From SHAN690 sp038131955 (GTDB lineage: Bacteria > Bacteroidota > Bacteroidia > Flavobacteriales_G > Salibacteraceae): a DNA stretch of 64,000 nt. Within the stretch, counting starts at the first letter, position 1, and each line of letters begins with the position of its first letter. The stretch covers positions 484,214 through 548,213 of the forward strand of contig JAYPQK010000001.1 in NCBI GenBank assembly GCA_038131955.1, read 5' to 3'. The translations under genes and the position numbers were made by a program. Positions 26,921-35,658 of the stretch are shown here, in pieces. Below the pieces are notes generated by a model. It searched no databases and was not told where the DNA came from. It worked only from the letters and a program-made list of their open reading frames with translations.

Positions 26921-28613
26921 ATGAAAGCTAAATTCTTTCTCGGTTTCATGCTGTGGATTGCGGCTCTAACTTCAGTTGGGCAAGAGGCGGGTTAAATCAT
27001 CAATCGAGCGAAAACCATCAAGACGGAGTACACTCCGGTTCCGAAAGACTTCAAATCTAAGAAGTTGTCGTGGGGTGGAGTTCAGTCTTATTGCAATTCG
27101 GATAGCGTTGAGTTTGGAAATTGGTACCAGATCTATCCTTACTCTTCTCAGATCAGGATCACTGTGTCTACAGGATTCAATTGGGGGAAACTTAGCTGAC
27201 CCTGTCATCTATGTGGCCTATGCCGACACGATCAATGATCGGCCGGTGCTTCAGCCCTTAGGTTGCGAGGCATTTAAGTGAGAGCAAGGCGACTTCGCCT
27301 TAGAAGTATTTGGACTGACGCCCAGAAAGAAGCACTTCCTCCTCATCGGCGCTGCGCACAAGAAGCAGAAGTACGCTTTGTACCTGACTGAAAAGTTTGA
27401 TTCTACTCCCGAAGAGGAACAGAAGGAGCCAGATGAGGAAAGGCAGACAGAGGTGACCTCCGACTCTGATCAGGAGAATGCCACTGGAGACGATGCCACG
27501 GTTTCACAAGACCCTGAGATAGCCTTGACGGGCTCGGCGGTCATAATGGGAAGATTGAGAAAGCGAAATGGCAAGCCGTTAGAGGCCTTCGAGGGTTCCT
27601 TGCTCAACGACAATTTACGAGAATTGGCCAACGTGCTCACGGATGATCGCGGGGTGTTCCGCATAAATGGAGTGGATCAAAACGCGATGAATCTCATCCG
27701 CATGTCGGAAGATGATGACAACCTCCTGATCGATATTTTCTTGTACGATTCAAAGGGCAACATCTTGGCTAATTCGGTTCCATTAGGACATCGGATGCAT
27801 CGCTTCCTGTCTAGGCAGACGGGAAAGAGCTTCCCTGCCTTGAGCATCCTGACCGAACGCGAATTGGTCGTCATGGTCAAGCAGGGAAAATCTTCCATGA
27901 TCGGAAAGGTCGTGGACAGAGAGACCTACTTGATGGGGCGCGAAGGGGTTCGGGTCGAGCTCTACACACCTCGAAAGGCCTTGTTAAGAACGGCAATCAC
28001 AGATCAGGAAGGAAAGTTCTTGTTCACCCAATTGGAACAAGAGGATTACATCGTCAAGGTAGATCACATTCCGGATGAGGACTATGTCGAGATCGTGATC
28101 GCTGATGATCAGAATAGGCCCTATGCGCTTTCTACGTCCGATGATGAGGACAATGAAGGGTACTTCCGATTTAGAAAGCTACCCATGCAAGAGATCGACA
28201 TGGAGGAGGTGGAGGCCGAAGATGAATCGAGCTTTCAACATCACTATTATACGATGCTCACCGAGGAGGAACCTGGGGTTCCATACGAGCTTCATTCGCT
28301 TGAATTCGCGACGAGTTCGAGTACGCTTCCCGGGGAGTACGATGAGCTGGATCAGTTAGCACGTGAACTGAAGGACAACCCGGGTATTCGAATTAAAATC
28401 GACGGTCATACGGACAGTGTTGGTGGTGAAGAAGGCAACAAAGAGCTTTCGTTGCAGCGGGCCGAGACGGTGAAGGCTTACTTGGTCAAGCAAGGAGGGT
28501 CACCTTCACGCATCACTTGTGAAGGGATTGGGTCAAGAAAACCCATCGCAGAGAACGACACAGAACACGGGCGGAGCATCAACCGTCGTGTTGAGTTCTC
28601 CATCGAGGAATAA
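26921..28613 (+). pseudogene. Broken tandem copy of the OmpA-family gene
   Basis: Same layout as its intact neighbour: signal peptide (MKAKFFLGFMLWIAAL...), N-terminal beta domain, carboxypeptidase-like units and OmpA domain (GHTDSVGGEEGN, NRRVEF). Three lesions interrupt the N-terminal domain: stop TAA at 26993-26995, where the intact copy has Tyr; a frameshift at about 27181-27187 in TTGGGGG; and stop TGA at 27279-27281. Similarity to the neighbour continues through all three (INRAKTIK against IDQARTVK; NLADPVIYVAYAD against GDIVDPRIYLGE). The last 1.3 kb is undamaged and could be read from an internal start such as TTG 27378, but without a signal peptide. Confidence 0.85.
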
Positions 28614-28650
28614 AAAAAGGCCGGCACCTTGCGACGCCGACCCTCTTTAT
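28612..28650 (-). terminator. Terminator of the S9 peptidase gene
   Basis: Stem GGTCGGCGTCG / TGCCGGCC, with one mismatch, then seven T on the minus strand, 20 bases past the peptidase stop. It lies directly after the pseudogene stop, so it may insulate both sides. Confidence 0.65.
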
Positions 28651-28670
28651 CCATCTAAGGAAATGAAACG

Positions 28671-30650
28671 TTATTCAGCAGCGACCTCTTCGCTTGCTGG
28701 AGCAGCTTCAGCAGTACGTCCACCGATGTGCTGACTCAAGAATCCTTCCATCGCACGATAGAAGTCATACTTGTTTTCTTGGTTTCTGAATCCATGGCCT
28801 TCATTATCCTTGACCATGTACTGAACTTCAACACCACGAGCTTTCATTGCCTCGACCATCTGATCAGACTCTGATTTCACTACCCGTGGGTCATTGGCAC
28901 CTTGCGCTACGAAAAGTGGCGCAGTGATCTTGTCAGCGTTCATTGCAGGTGAAGTAGCCGCCATGCGCGCACTATCCTCTGGGTTGGTTGGGTCTCCCAC
29001 CATCTCATACATCATGTCCAAATAAGGCTCCCAATATGGAGGGATACTCTTCATGAAGGTGAACAAGCTCGATACACCGACATAGTCAACACCGCAAGCG
29101 TAGAACTCCGGATCCTTCACTAGGCCTTGAAGCGTTGCATAGCCTCCATAGCTTCCACCGTAGATCGCGATACGCTCAGGATCAGCGATGCCTTGCTCGA
29201 TGAGCCACTTCGCACCGTCCTGCACATCTTCTTGCATGCTCAGTCCCCATTGGTTAAATGATGCTTCCCAGAACTCACGTCCATAAGAGGTCGAGCCACG
29301 GAAGTTCATCTGAAGAACGGCATACCCACGGTTAGCCAAGAACTGAACCTCTGGGTTGAATCCCCAGCTGTCGCGCGCCCATGGTCCGCCGTGAACGTTC
29401 ACCACGACCGGGAGGTTCTTTGCGTTCTCCAAACCGACAGGAATGGTCAAGTAGCCGTGGATGGTCAAGCCGTCACGTGACTTGTATTCAATCGGCTTCA
29501 TGGATGCCATGTTGTTCTCATCGATCCATGGACTTACGTCGGCCAACTTGGTAAGTGCATCGGTCTCTTCATCATAGAGATAATAGGTTCCAAGACTGCG
29601 ATCGCTGTAGGTTCTTACGATGGCTTTGTCTTCTTCCTTCGTAAGTCCGGTGATGGCCACTTCGTAGCCGTCTAGCTCTTTCTGCAGGCGCTCGTACGTG
29701 GCTTTTGCATCTGCATCGAAGAAGTGGCGTTTCACTTTGTCAGCGGTGTAGACAGCGCTCAAGAGTTTCTTGTCCTTGCGTGAATAGCTCAGCCCAGAGA
29801 CATCGTTGTGCTCATTCGCATAAAGCTCCTCCAGCTCCTCCCCGGTACGTGGGTCGATGATGACAACCGCCTCTTTATCTCTTCCGATGTTGGAAGTAGC
29901 ATAAAGGTTTTTGTTGTCGAATGTGAAGAAGCGAGGAGAGACGGATTCTTTGAAGTTGGTGGTCATGACGGTGTCCCAGGCATCTTTCTCAGTCTCGCGA
30001 AAGAGAAGTGAAGTGTTTACGCCAATCGTGGTAATTGCTACTCTAAGCTTACCATCATGGTCGGTCATCCATCCGGTGATGTTGCCCGGGTTCTCTGCGA
30101 TCAGGGTCATTTCACCGGTCTCCAAGTTGAGTCGATACGGATCAAAAAAACGTGGGTCACGCTTGTTCAAGCCCACGATCATCTCGTTAGGTAGATCCTC
30201 TAGGTCATCGATGATCTGCGAGCGGACGCCTTCCATCTTGGTGAGTGGGCGCTCTACTCCAGATTCAACGTCAGCCGCAACGAGGTACCAGTTTTCGTTT
30301 CCTCCTTCGTCACGCATGAAGATGATCGTGTTGTTATTCGGCCAGAAATAGCCCGCGATATCACGATCGGTCTGCGAAGTAACGCGACGCGTCTCGCCGG
30401 TGGCGATGTTCTCAACGAAGACATTCTTCCGATCCTCATATGGTGCGAGGTAAGAGTAGAATCTTCCGTCTGGAGAGATCTGGTAAGAGGTGCGCTCCGG
30501 ATTCTTAAAGAAATCCTCGAGCGGGAGTAGTGGTGCAGAGACTTCAGCCATAGCTTTCTCTTCTGAGTTTTCCATCGATCCGCCGCCGCAAGCCGACATC
30601 AGCAGAGCTGAAAGGGCAAGAGCAGGAATCGAAAAGTGTTTCATTTTCAT
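28671..30650 (-). CDS. S9-family (prolyl-oligopeptidase-type) lipoprotein peptidase
   Basis: Serine peptidase of about 659 residues from ATG 30650 (the frame extends to TTG 30674). The lipobox SAC (Cys21) marks it as a lipoprotein, probably on the periplasmic side or cell surface. A seven-bladed propeller-type N-terminal half is followed by the alpha/beta-hydrolase domain with Ser500 (GGSYGG), Asp587 (GANDPR) and His619 (NEGHGF). The motif VVVNVHGGPWARD forms the oxyanion region. Functions in peptide breakdown by family knowledge. Single gene, with a terminator after it and a divergent dCMP-deaminase gene ahead. Confidence 0.93.
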   Translation of the reverse strand: MKMKHFSIPALALSALLMSACGGGSMENSEEKAMAEVSAPLLPLEDFFKNPERTSYQISPDGRFYSYLAPYEDRKNVFVENIATGETRRVTSQTDRDIAGYFWPNNNTIIFMRDEGGNENWYLVAADVESGVERPLTKMEGVRSQIIDDLEDLPNEMIVGLNKRDPRFFDPYRLNLETGEMTLIAENPGNITGWMTDHDGKLRVAITTIGVNTSLLFRETEKDAWDTVMTTNFKESVSPRFFTFDNKNLYATSNIGRDKEAVVIIDPRTGEELEELYANEHNDVSGLSYSRKDKKLLSAVYTADKVKRHFFDADAKATYERLQKELDGYEVAITGLTKEEDKAIVRTYSDRSLGTYYLYDEETDALTKLADVSPWIDENNMASMKPIEYKSRDGLTIHGYLTIPVGLENAKNLPVVVNVHGGPWARDSWGFNPEVQFLANRGYAVLQMNFRGSTSYGREFWEASFNQWGLSMQEDVQDGAKWLIEQGIADPERIAIYGGSYGGYATLQGLVKDPEFYACGVDYVGVSSLFTFMKSIPPYWEPYLDMMYEMVGDPTNPEDSARMAATSPAMNADKITAPLFVAQGANDPRVVKSESDQMVEAMKARGVEVQYMVKDNEGHGFRNQENKYDFYRAMEGFLSQHIGGRTAEAAPASEEVAAE

Positions 30651-30765
30651 AGTTATTGGATTTAACGAACACAAACATCGCTAAGAAGGTTCGATTGCTG
30701 AGGGGCTCTGTGTTGAGTGGTTAGATCTATGTTTTTTCGGTATGGCAATCCCGTGCTTGGCGATG

Positions 30766-30773
30766 TACATTTG
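30766..30773 (+). promoter_or_regulatory. -7 box TACATTTG abutting the dCMP-deaminase start
   Basis: Exact TAnnTTTG match ending 4 bases (TCCT) before ATG 30778, which implies a leaderless message and argues against the upstream ATG at 30742. Confidence 0.5.
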
Positions 30774-30777
30774 TCCT

Positions 30778-31236
30778 ATGCGTGAACAGAAGACGGCAGA
30801 TGAGCGATCTGCGAAACAGCTTCGTTATGATAAGGCTTACTTACGCCTAGCCAGAGAATGGGCTAAGCTAAGTCACTGTAGGAGAAAGCAGGTAGGGGCG
30901 ATCATCGTCAAGGATGCCACCATCATTGCCGATGGCTACAACGGAACTCCAACGGGCTTTGAGAATGAATGTGAAGACGAACAGGGTTCTACCAAGTGGT
31001 ACGTGCTCCATGCCGAAGCAAACGCTATCTTGAAAGTGGCACGAACCACCAACAATGCGACGGGCGCGACGTTATACCTCACGCATTCGCCATGTAAGGA
31101 TTGCAGTAAGCTCATCCTCCAGGCGGGAATAAAAAGACTGGTGTATCACGATGCATATAAGGACCCAAGTGGAGTGGTCTTCTTGGAGAAGGCTGGCTTG
31201 GACGTGGTTCAGATCGATAATGAGGACGAGGGATAA
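30778..31236 (+). CDS. dCMP/CMP deaminase family protein (ComEB-like)
   Basis: Zinc-dependent deaminase, probably dCMP to dUMP for thymidylate synthesis. The zinc site is complete: HAE at residues 78-80 with Glu80 as proton shuttle, and PCKDC with Cys106 and Cys109. 152 residues from ATG 30778. An upstream ATG at 30742 in the same frame would span the promoter box. The S41 protease gene begins 6 bases after its stop, so they share a transcript. Confidence 0.92.
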   Translation: MREQKTADERSAKQLRYDKAYLRLAREWAKLSHCRRKQVGAIIVKDATIIADGYNGTPTGFENECEDEQGSTKWYVLHAEANAILKVARTTNNATGATLYLTHSPCKDCSKLILQAGIKRLVYHDAYKDPSGVVFLEKAGLDVVQIDNEDEG

Positions 31237-31242
31237 GATCGA

Positions 31243-32754
31243 TTGAAAAAACGTCAGCACATACCGTTATTGATGGCCTTGAGCATGGCTATTGGATTAT
31301 GGCTGGGAAGCGGACTTCCCAATCCTTTAATGCAGGAGCAAGAAGGCCAGGGCTGGCAGAAGATCGAACAGATCCTGCAGTATGTAGAGAACGACTATGT
31401 CGATACCGTCTCGCGATCTAGGCTGGAAGATGAGGTCGTTGCTTATTTACTTCAGCGACTGGATCCACACAGCTACTACATTCCTGAAGAGGACCTAGCC
31501 ACCATGAATGAGCTCCTCGAGGGGGGCTTCGAGGGAATCGGGGTGCAGTTCAATCTGCGCAACGACACCATCTACATCGTGAATGCCCTGCCTGGGGGTC
31601 CTTCGGAAAAAGTAGGGTTGCAACCAGGGGATAGGATCGTATCGGTGGACTCACAGATCATTGCGGGTACGGGGCTTAACAACCGTCGTGTCATGGACCT
31701 TCTGAAAGGTCCTGAAGGAAGTGAGGTTTCGGTGGGGATCAAACGGCACGGAGTGGACGAGCTGCTCAACTTTACCATCACCCGAGGTGAGATCCCGATC
31801 AGCAGTTTTGACGCAATCTATTTGTATGATGATTCCACCATCTATGTGAAGCTGGCTCGGTTTTCCATGACGACCTATGATGAATTTCAAGAGCGAGTCT
31901 ATCCGTTGCGGACACCGGAAACGAAGGCCTTGATCCTTGACCTGAGAGCGAACGGAGGTGGGTTCTTGGACGCCGCGGTCTCCTTGGCTGATGAGTTCAT
32001 AAGCGAGGGGAAGGTCATTACCTACACCGAAGGCAAGAACCGTCCTCGCAGAGAGTATCGCTCTACTTCGGAAGGCGAATTCGAGGATGTCAACGTCTCT
32101 GTGATCATTGACGGATACAGCGCGAGCGCTTCTGAGATCATGGCAGGGGCCATTCAAGATCTGGGCAGAGGCAGCGTAGTCGGTCGTCGTTCCTTCGGGA
32201 AGGGCTTGGTGCAAGAGCAGAATGAATGGACGGACGGTAGTGCTACTCGACTGACCGTAGCGCGATACTACACGCCAAATGGACGGAGCATCCAAAAACC
32301 TTATGAGAGTCTCTCTTCAGATGGATTAGGAAATCCCGACAGCGCCTTAGGGGGGATCATTCCAGATGTCTTGGTGGAGCGCGACACGACGGGAGTTACC
32401 TGGCTTTTTGCCGAATTGGTTCACGCCGGCACCCTGATGGAGTTTGCCTATGCCTATCGAGATCGTCATTACGATACGTGGAAGAAGCTGAATGAATACA
32501 ATTTCGAATCTGCCGTAACCGATGAAGAGATATCAGCCGCCCTGCGCGTCTATCTGGAGAATAGCGGCAAAGAGATCAACGAAAGCGAATGGAACCGGTC
32601 CATTGCCAGGATGACCCTCCGCATCAAAGCGTTGATTGCCCGAAGCCTATTTGGGGACCAGCTCTATTACAAGATCCTGAACCAAGAGGATCCATTTGTA
32701 AAGGAGGCATGGCAACAAACAAAAAAGCCGATGAGCAACTCACCGGCTTCGTAA
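31243..32754 (+). CDS. S41-family carboxy-terminal processing protease
   Basis: Periplasmic serine protease with a Ser-Lys dyad. TTG start at 31243; residues 8-24 form a signal or anchor helix. A PDZ domain (about 90-165, GIGVQFN, GLQPGDRIVSVD) precedes the catalytic domain: Ser295 in YSASASEIM and Lys320 in SFGKGLVQ, 25 apart as in the family. 503 residues. A second, more canonical member is at 55868-57544. The last 30 bases of this gene also encode the terminator of the opposing lipoprotein gene, so its C-terminal residues (KKPMSNSPAS) may be shaped by that RNA structure. Confidence 0.92.
   Translation: MKKRQHIPLLMALSMAIGLWLGSGLPNPLMQEQEGQGWQKIEQILQYVENDYVDTVSRSRLEDEVVAYLLQRLDPHSYYIPEEDLATMNELLEGGFEGIGVQFNLRNDTIYIVNALPGGPSEKVGLQPGDRIVSVDSQIIAGTGLNNRRVMDLLKGPEGSEVSVGIKRHGVDELLNFTITRGEIPISSFDAIYLYDDSTIYVKLARFSMTTYDEFQERVYPLRTPETKALILDLRANGGGFLDAAVSLADEFISEGKVITYTEGKNRPRREYRSTSEGEFEDVNVSVIIDGYSASASEIMAGAIQDLGRGSVVGRRSFGKGLVQEQNEWTDGSATRLTVARYYTPNGRSIQKPYESLSSDGLGNPDSALGGIIPDVLVERDTTGVTWLFAELVHAGTLMEFAYAYRDRHYDTWKKLNEYNFESAVTDEEISAALRVYLENSGKEINESEWNRSIARMTLRIKALIARSLFGDQLYYKILNQEDPFVKEAWQQTKKPMSNSPAS
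32721..32749 (-). terminator. Terminator of the small lipoprotein gene, inside the S41 coding end
   Basis: AAGCCGATGAG / CTCACCGGCTT with a 3-base loop and one mismatch; six T follow on the minus strand. It starts about 25 bases past the lipoprotein stop. Confidence 0.7.
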
Positions 32755-32773
32755 AGATCCTAGAGCAAATCGT

Positions 32774-32998
32774 TTATTCTGCAGCTGAGCTGTCAGTGTT
32801 AGTAGAGTCAGACTCAACGGCCGTTGAGTCAGCCGTTGCCTCGGTCATGTCGCTTTCCATGGATTCCATGATCTCATTCACCTTTTCGTTGACCAATTCT
32901 TCGTTTGCCGCTTGTTCAGCTGCGCGCTCTTTTTCACTGGGTCCACATGCACTTCCGATCAAGGAGATCACCACCAGGCTTAGTAACAGTTTTTTCAT
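32774..32998 (-). CDS. Small acidic lipoprotein
   Basis: 74 residues: signal peptide with lipobox IGSAC (Cys18), then a Glu/Ala-rich helix and a Ser/Thr/Asp-rich tail (ESDSTNTDSSAAE). No family recognised; could be a coiled-coil spacer lipoprotein. Divergent from sodA, convergent with the S41 gene, with its own terminator. Confidence 0.75.
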   Translation of the reverse strand: MKKLLLSLVVISLIGSACGPSEKERAAEQAANEELVNEKVNEIMESMESDMTEATADSTAVESDSTNTDSSAAE

Positions 32999-33131
32999 CT
33001 CGTCGTTGAGGTTAAGTCGTTTCGTTTATAAATCTTTGAACGAAGTTAAACGAATTCAACCCACCGCTGGACGGAACATTGTGAAGGAAAGTGTGTTGAA
33101 TTCATTGAAGAATAACCACAAAAATCAAGAC

Positions 33132-33740
33132 ATGGCATTTGAATTACCATCACTCGATTATGCGTATGACGCATTAGAACCCCACATCGACGCTAGAACT
33201 ATGGAGATCCACCATTCGAAGCATCACGCTGGGTATACAAGTAAATTGAACGACGCGATCGCAGGTACCGATCTCGATGGCAAATCGATCGAAGACATCC
33301 TCACCAACCTCGATATGAGCAATGGTGCGGTACGTAACAATGGCGGTGGTTTTTGGAACCACAGCTTGTTCTGGAAAGTGATGTCATCCAACGGTGGCGG
33401 AGCTCCTTCAGGCGAATTGGCTGACGCGATCAATGCCGCTTACGGTTCATTCGACGCATTCAAGACCGCTTTCTCTAACGCAGCTGCTACTCAATTCGGC
33501 TCAGGATGGGCATGGTTGTGTGTACATGCAGGAGGAAAAGTGGAAGTATGCTCTACGCCAAACCAAGACAACCCATTGATGCCTAGTGTATCATGCGGTG
33601 GAACACCGATCCTAGGATTGGACGTTTGGGAGCACGCTTACTACTTGAACTATCAGAACCGTCGTCCGGATTACATTAGTGCTTTCTTCAATGTGATCAA
33701 CTGGGATGAGGTTTCTGCTCGCTACGCGGCGAACAAGTAA
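33132..33740 (+). CDS. sodA: Superoxide dismutase, Mn/Fe family
   Basis: Converts superoxide to peroxide and oxygen. The open frame runs far upstream, but ATG 33132 (MAFELPSLDYAYDAL) is the family start; 202 residues. Metal ligands are His27, His77 (WNHS), Asp164 and His168 (DVWEHAY). The metal-tuning residues look Mn-type: NNGGGFWNH and Gln145 in NQDNPLM rather than the Fe-type QVWNH. Several Bacteroidota enzymes of this family accept either metal. No signal peptide, so cytoplasmic. A bidirectional terminator follows. Confidence 0.95.
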   Translation: MAFELPSLDYAYDALEPHIDARTMEIHHSKHHAGYTSKLNDAIAGTDLDGKSIEDILTNLDMSNGAVRNNGGGFWNHSLFWKVMSSNGGGAPSGELADAINAAYGSFDAFKTAFSNAAATQFGSGWAWLCVHAGGKVEVCSTPNQDNPLMPSVSCGGTPILGLDVWEHAYYLNYQNRRPDYISAFFNVINWDEVSARYAANK

Positions 33741-33762
33741 TCGAGATCCATACATGAAATGA

Positions 33763-33797
33763 AAAAGGGCCATCCTATCGTGTGGCCCTTTTCTTTT
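33763..33797. terminator. Bidirectional terminator between sodA and glmS
   Basis: AAAAGGGCCA pairs with TGGCCCTTTT, with A-run before and T-rich tract after, midway between the two convergent stops. Confidence 0.85.
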
Positions 33798-33814
33798 TGG
33801 CTGAGTTCTGAACG

Positions 33815-35656
33815 TTACTCTACCGTAACGCTCTTCGCCAAGTTTCTGGGTTGATCCACATTGCATCCCCGCATCACGGCGATGTGATAAGAGAGCAACT
33901 GCAACGGAATGGAAGCCACGAGTGGAGAGAAAATCTCATCCGTCTCCGGTATCTCGATGGAATAGTCGGCCATCTCTTTGACCTGCGTATCTCCCTCGGT
34001 GACAATGGCGATGATGACACCTTTACGCGCCTTCACCTCCTGAATGTTGCTGACTACCTTTTCGTAAGAAGGACCTTTCGTTGCGATCACCACAACAGGC
34101 ATCTCCTCATCTATCAAGGCGATCGGACCGTGCTTCATCTCAGCGGCCGGATATCCTTCCGCATGTATGTAGGAGATCTCTTTCAGTTTCAATGCACCTT
34201 CCAACGCAACAGGGAAACAATATCCTCGTCCGAGGTACAAGAAGTTCTTAGCGTCCTGGAATTTGGCAGAGATCTCCTCTACCAATTCGTTGGTTTGAAG
34301 CGCCTTTTCAATCTTCTCAGGAATGGCATCTAGACCATAAAGCAAACGCTGGTAGCGACTCCGTTCGATGGTCCCTTTCTTGCTTCCAAGCATCAAGGCC
34401 ATCAAGGTCAACACGGATACCTGAGAGGTAAAGGCCTTGGTACTAGCCACTCCGATCTCAGGACCCGCGTGGGTGTATGACCCCCCGTGTGTGGTTCGTG
34501 CGATGGATGATCCAACCACGTTGCACACACCTAAGATGGTAGCTCCTTTGGACTTTGCCAATTCAAGGGCCGCTAGTGTATCGGCCGTCTCTCCGGATTG
34601 AGAAATAGCGATGACAACATCTCGTTCTGTGATGATCGGGTTGCGGTATCTGAATTCAGAGGCGTATTCCACTTCAACCGGAATTCGCGCCAGGTCTTCG
34701 ATCAAGTACTCTCCGACCAACCCCGCGTGCCATGAAGTTCCACAAGCGACAATGATCACCCGCTGGGCGTTGATCATCTTTTGTTCGTAGTCGGCAATGC
34801 CGCCCAGATGAACCAAGCCTTGCTGTGCGTTCAAACGACCGCGCATACTGTCGTGCACGCTTCGCGGTTGTTCGTAGATCTCCTTCAACATGAAGTGCTC
34901 ATAGCCACCCTTTTCGAGTTGCTCGAGGTGTAGCTCCAGTTCTTGGATGTACGGCTTGACCGTCTCGTGCTTAATGTTGAACAGCTTCAGGTCCTTCCCC
35001 GGAATCAACTCCGCGATCTCACCGTCTTCGAGGTACACAACATTCTTCGTGTATTCTACGATCGGCGTAGCGTCAGAGGCAATGTAGTAGTCGCCTTCGG
35101 TTCCGATGCCGATCACCAGCGGGCTACTCTTGCGAGCGGCGACCAAGGTGCCGGGCTCCGATTTTGACATGACCACGATGGCGTATGCTCCGATCACTTC
35201 GTTGAGCGCTTTGCGAACCGCCTCACTCAGCGACATGTCCTCTTGCTTCTTTATCTCCTCGATCAAGTTGACCAAAACCTCCGTGTCCGTTTCAGACTGG
35301 AAGGTGTAGCCGCGCTTGATGAGTTCCTTCTTGATGCTGTCGTAGTTCTCGATGATCCCGTTGTGGATCAAGACAAGATCTCCCGACATGGAGCTGTGTG
35401 GGTGAGCATTCTCGTCGTTGGGGGGACCGTGTGTTGCCCAGCGAGTATGACCGATTCCGGCTGATCCAGTGACATCGTCGCTACCCACATGGCTGAGGAG
35501 GTCGGCCACCTTGCCTTTGCATTTGTGAACGTGAATGCCGCCATTGGCAAGTGCTACTCCCGCACTATCATATCCTCGGTACTCCAAGCGCTGGAGTCCC
35601 TTGATCAGGATCTCGTACGCTTCTTTGTTTCCCGTATATCCAACAATACCACACAT
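33815..35656 (-). CDS. glmS: Glutamine-fructose-6-phosphate aminotransferase (isomerizing)
   Basis: Makes glucosamine 6-phosphate for peptidoglycan and LPS. 613 residues; Cys2 is the glutaminase nucleophile (MCGIVGYTG), followed by the class II glutaminase domain (about 1-240) and two SIS isomerase domains (ACGTSWHAG; SQSGETADTLAAL). The C-terminal RNLAKSVTVE is the conserved closing tail. Last gene of the glgA-DUF4270-glmS run, 2 bases after the DUF4270 gene. No glmS ribozyme is seen. Confidence 0.98.
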   Translation of the reverse strand: MCGIVGYTGNKEAYEILIKGLQRLEYRGYDSAGVALANGGIHVHKCKGKVADLLSHVGSDDVTGSAGIGHTRWATHGPPNDENAHPHSSMSGDLVLIHNGIIENYDSIKKELIKRGYTFQSETDTEVLVNLIEEIKKQEDMSLSEAVRKALNEVIGAYAIVVMSKSEPGTLVAARKSSPLVIGIGTEGDYYIASDATPIVEYTKNVVYLEDGEIAELIPGKDLKLFNIKHETVKPYIQELELHLEQLEKGGYEHFMLKEIYEQPRSVHDSMRGRLNAQQGLVHLGGIADYEQKMINAQRVIIVACGTSWHAGLVGEYLIEDLARIPVEVEYASEFRYRNPIITERDVVIAISQSGETADTLAALELAKSKGATILGVCNVVGSSIARTTHGGSYTHAGPEIGVASTKAFTSQVSVLTLMALMLGSKKGTIERSRYQRLLYGLDAIPEKIEKALQTNELVEEISAKFQDAKNFLYLGRGYCFPVALEGALKLKEISYIHAEGYPAAEMKHGPIALIDEEMPVVVIATKGPSYEKVVSNIQEVKARKGVIIAIVTEGDTQVKEMADYSIEIPETDEIFSPLVASIPLQLLSYHIAVMRGCNVDQPRNLAKSVTVE

Positions 35657-35658
35657 AG

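Noticed and set aside
25248..28613. Treating the two OmpA genes as one long gene
   Set aside because: Each has its own signal peptide and OmpA domain, with a stop and about 90 bases between them.
32589..33131. Long plus-strand extension upstream of sodA
   Set aside because: It overlaps the S41 protease end and the opposing lipoprotein gene; family similarity begins at ATG 33132.
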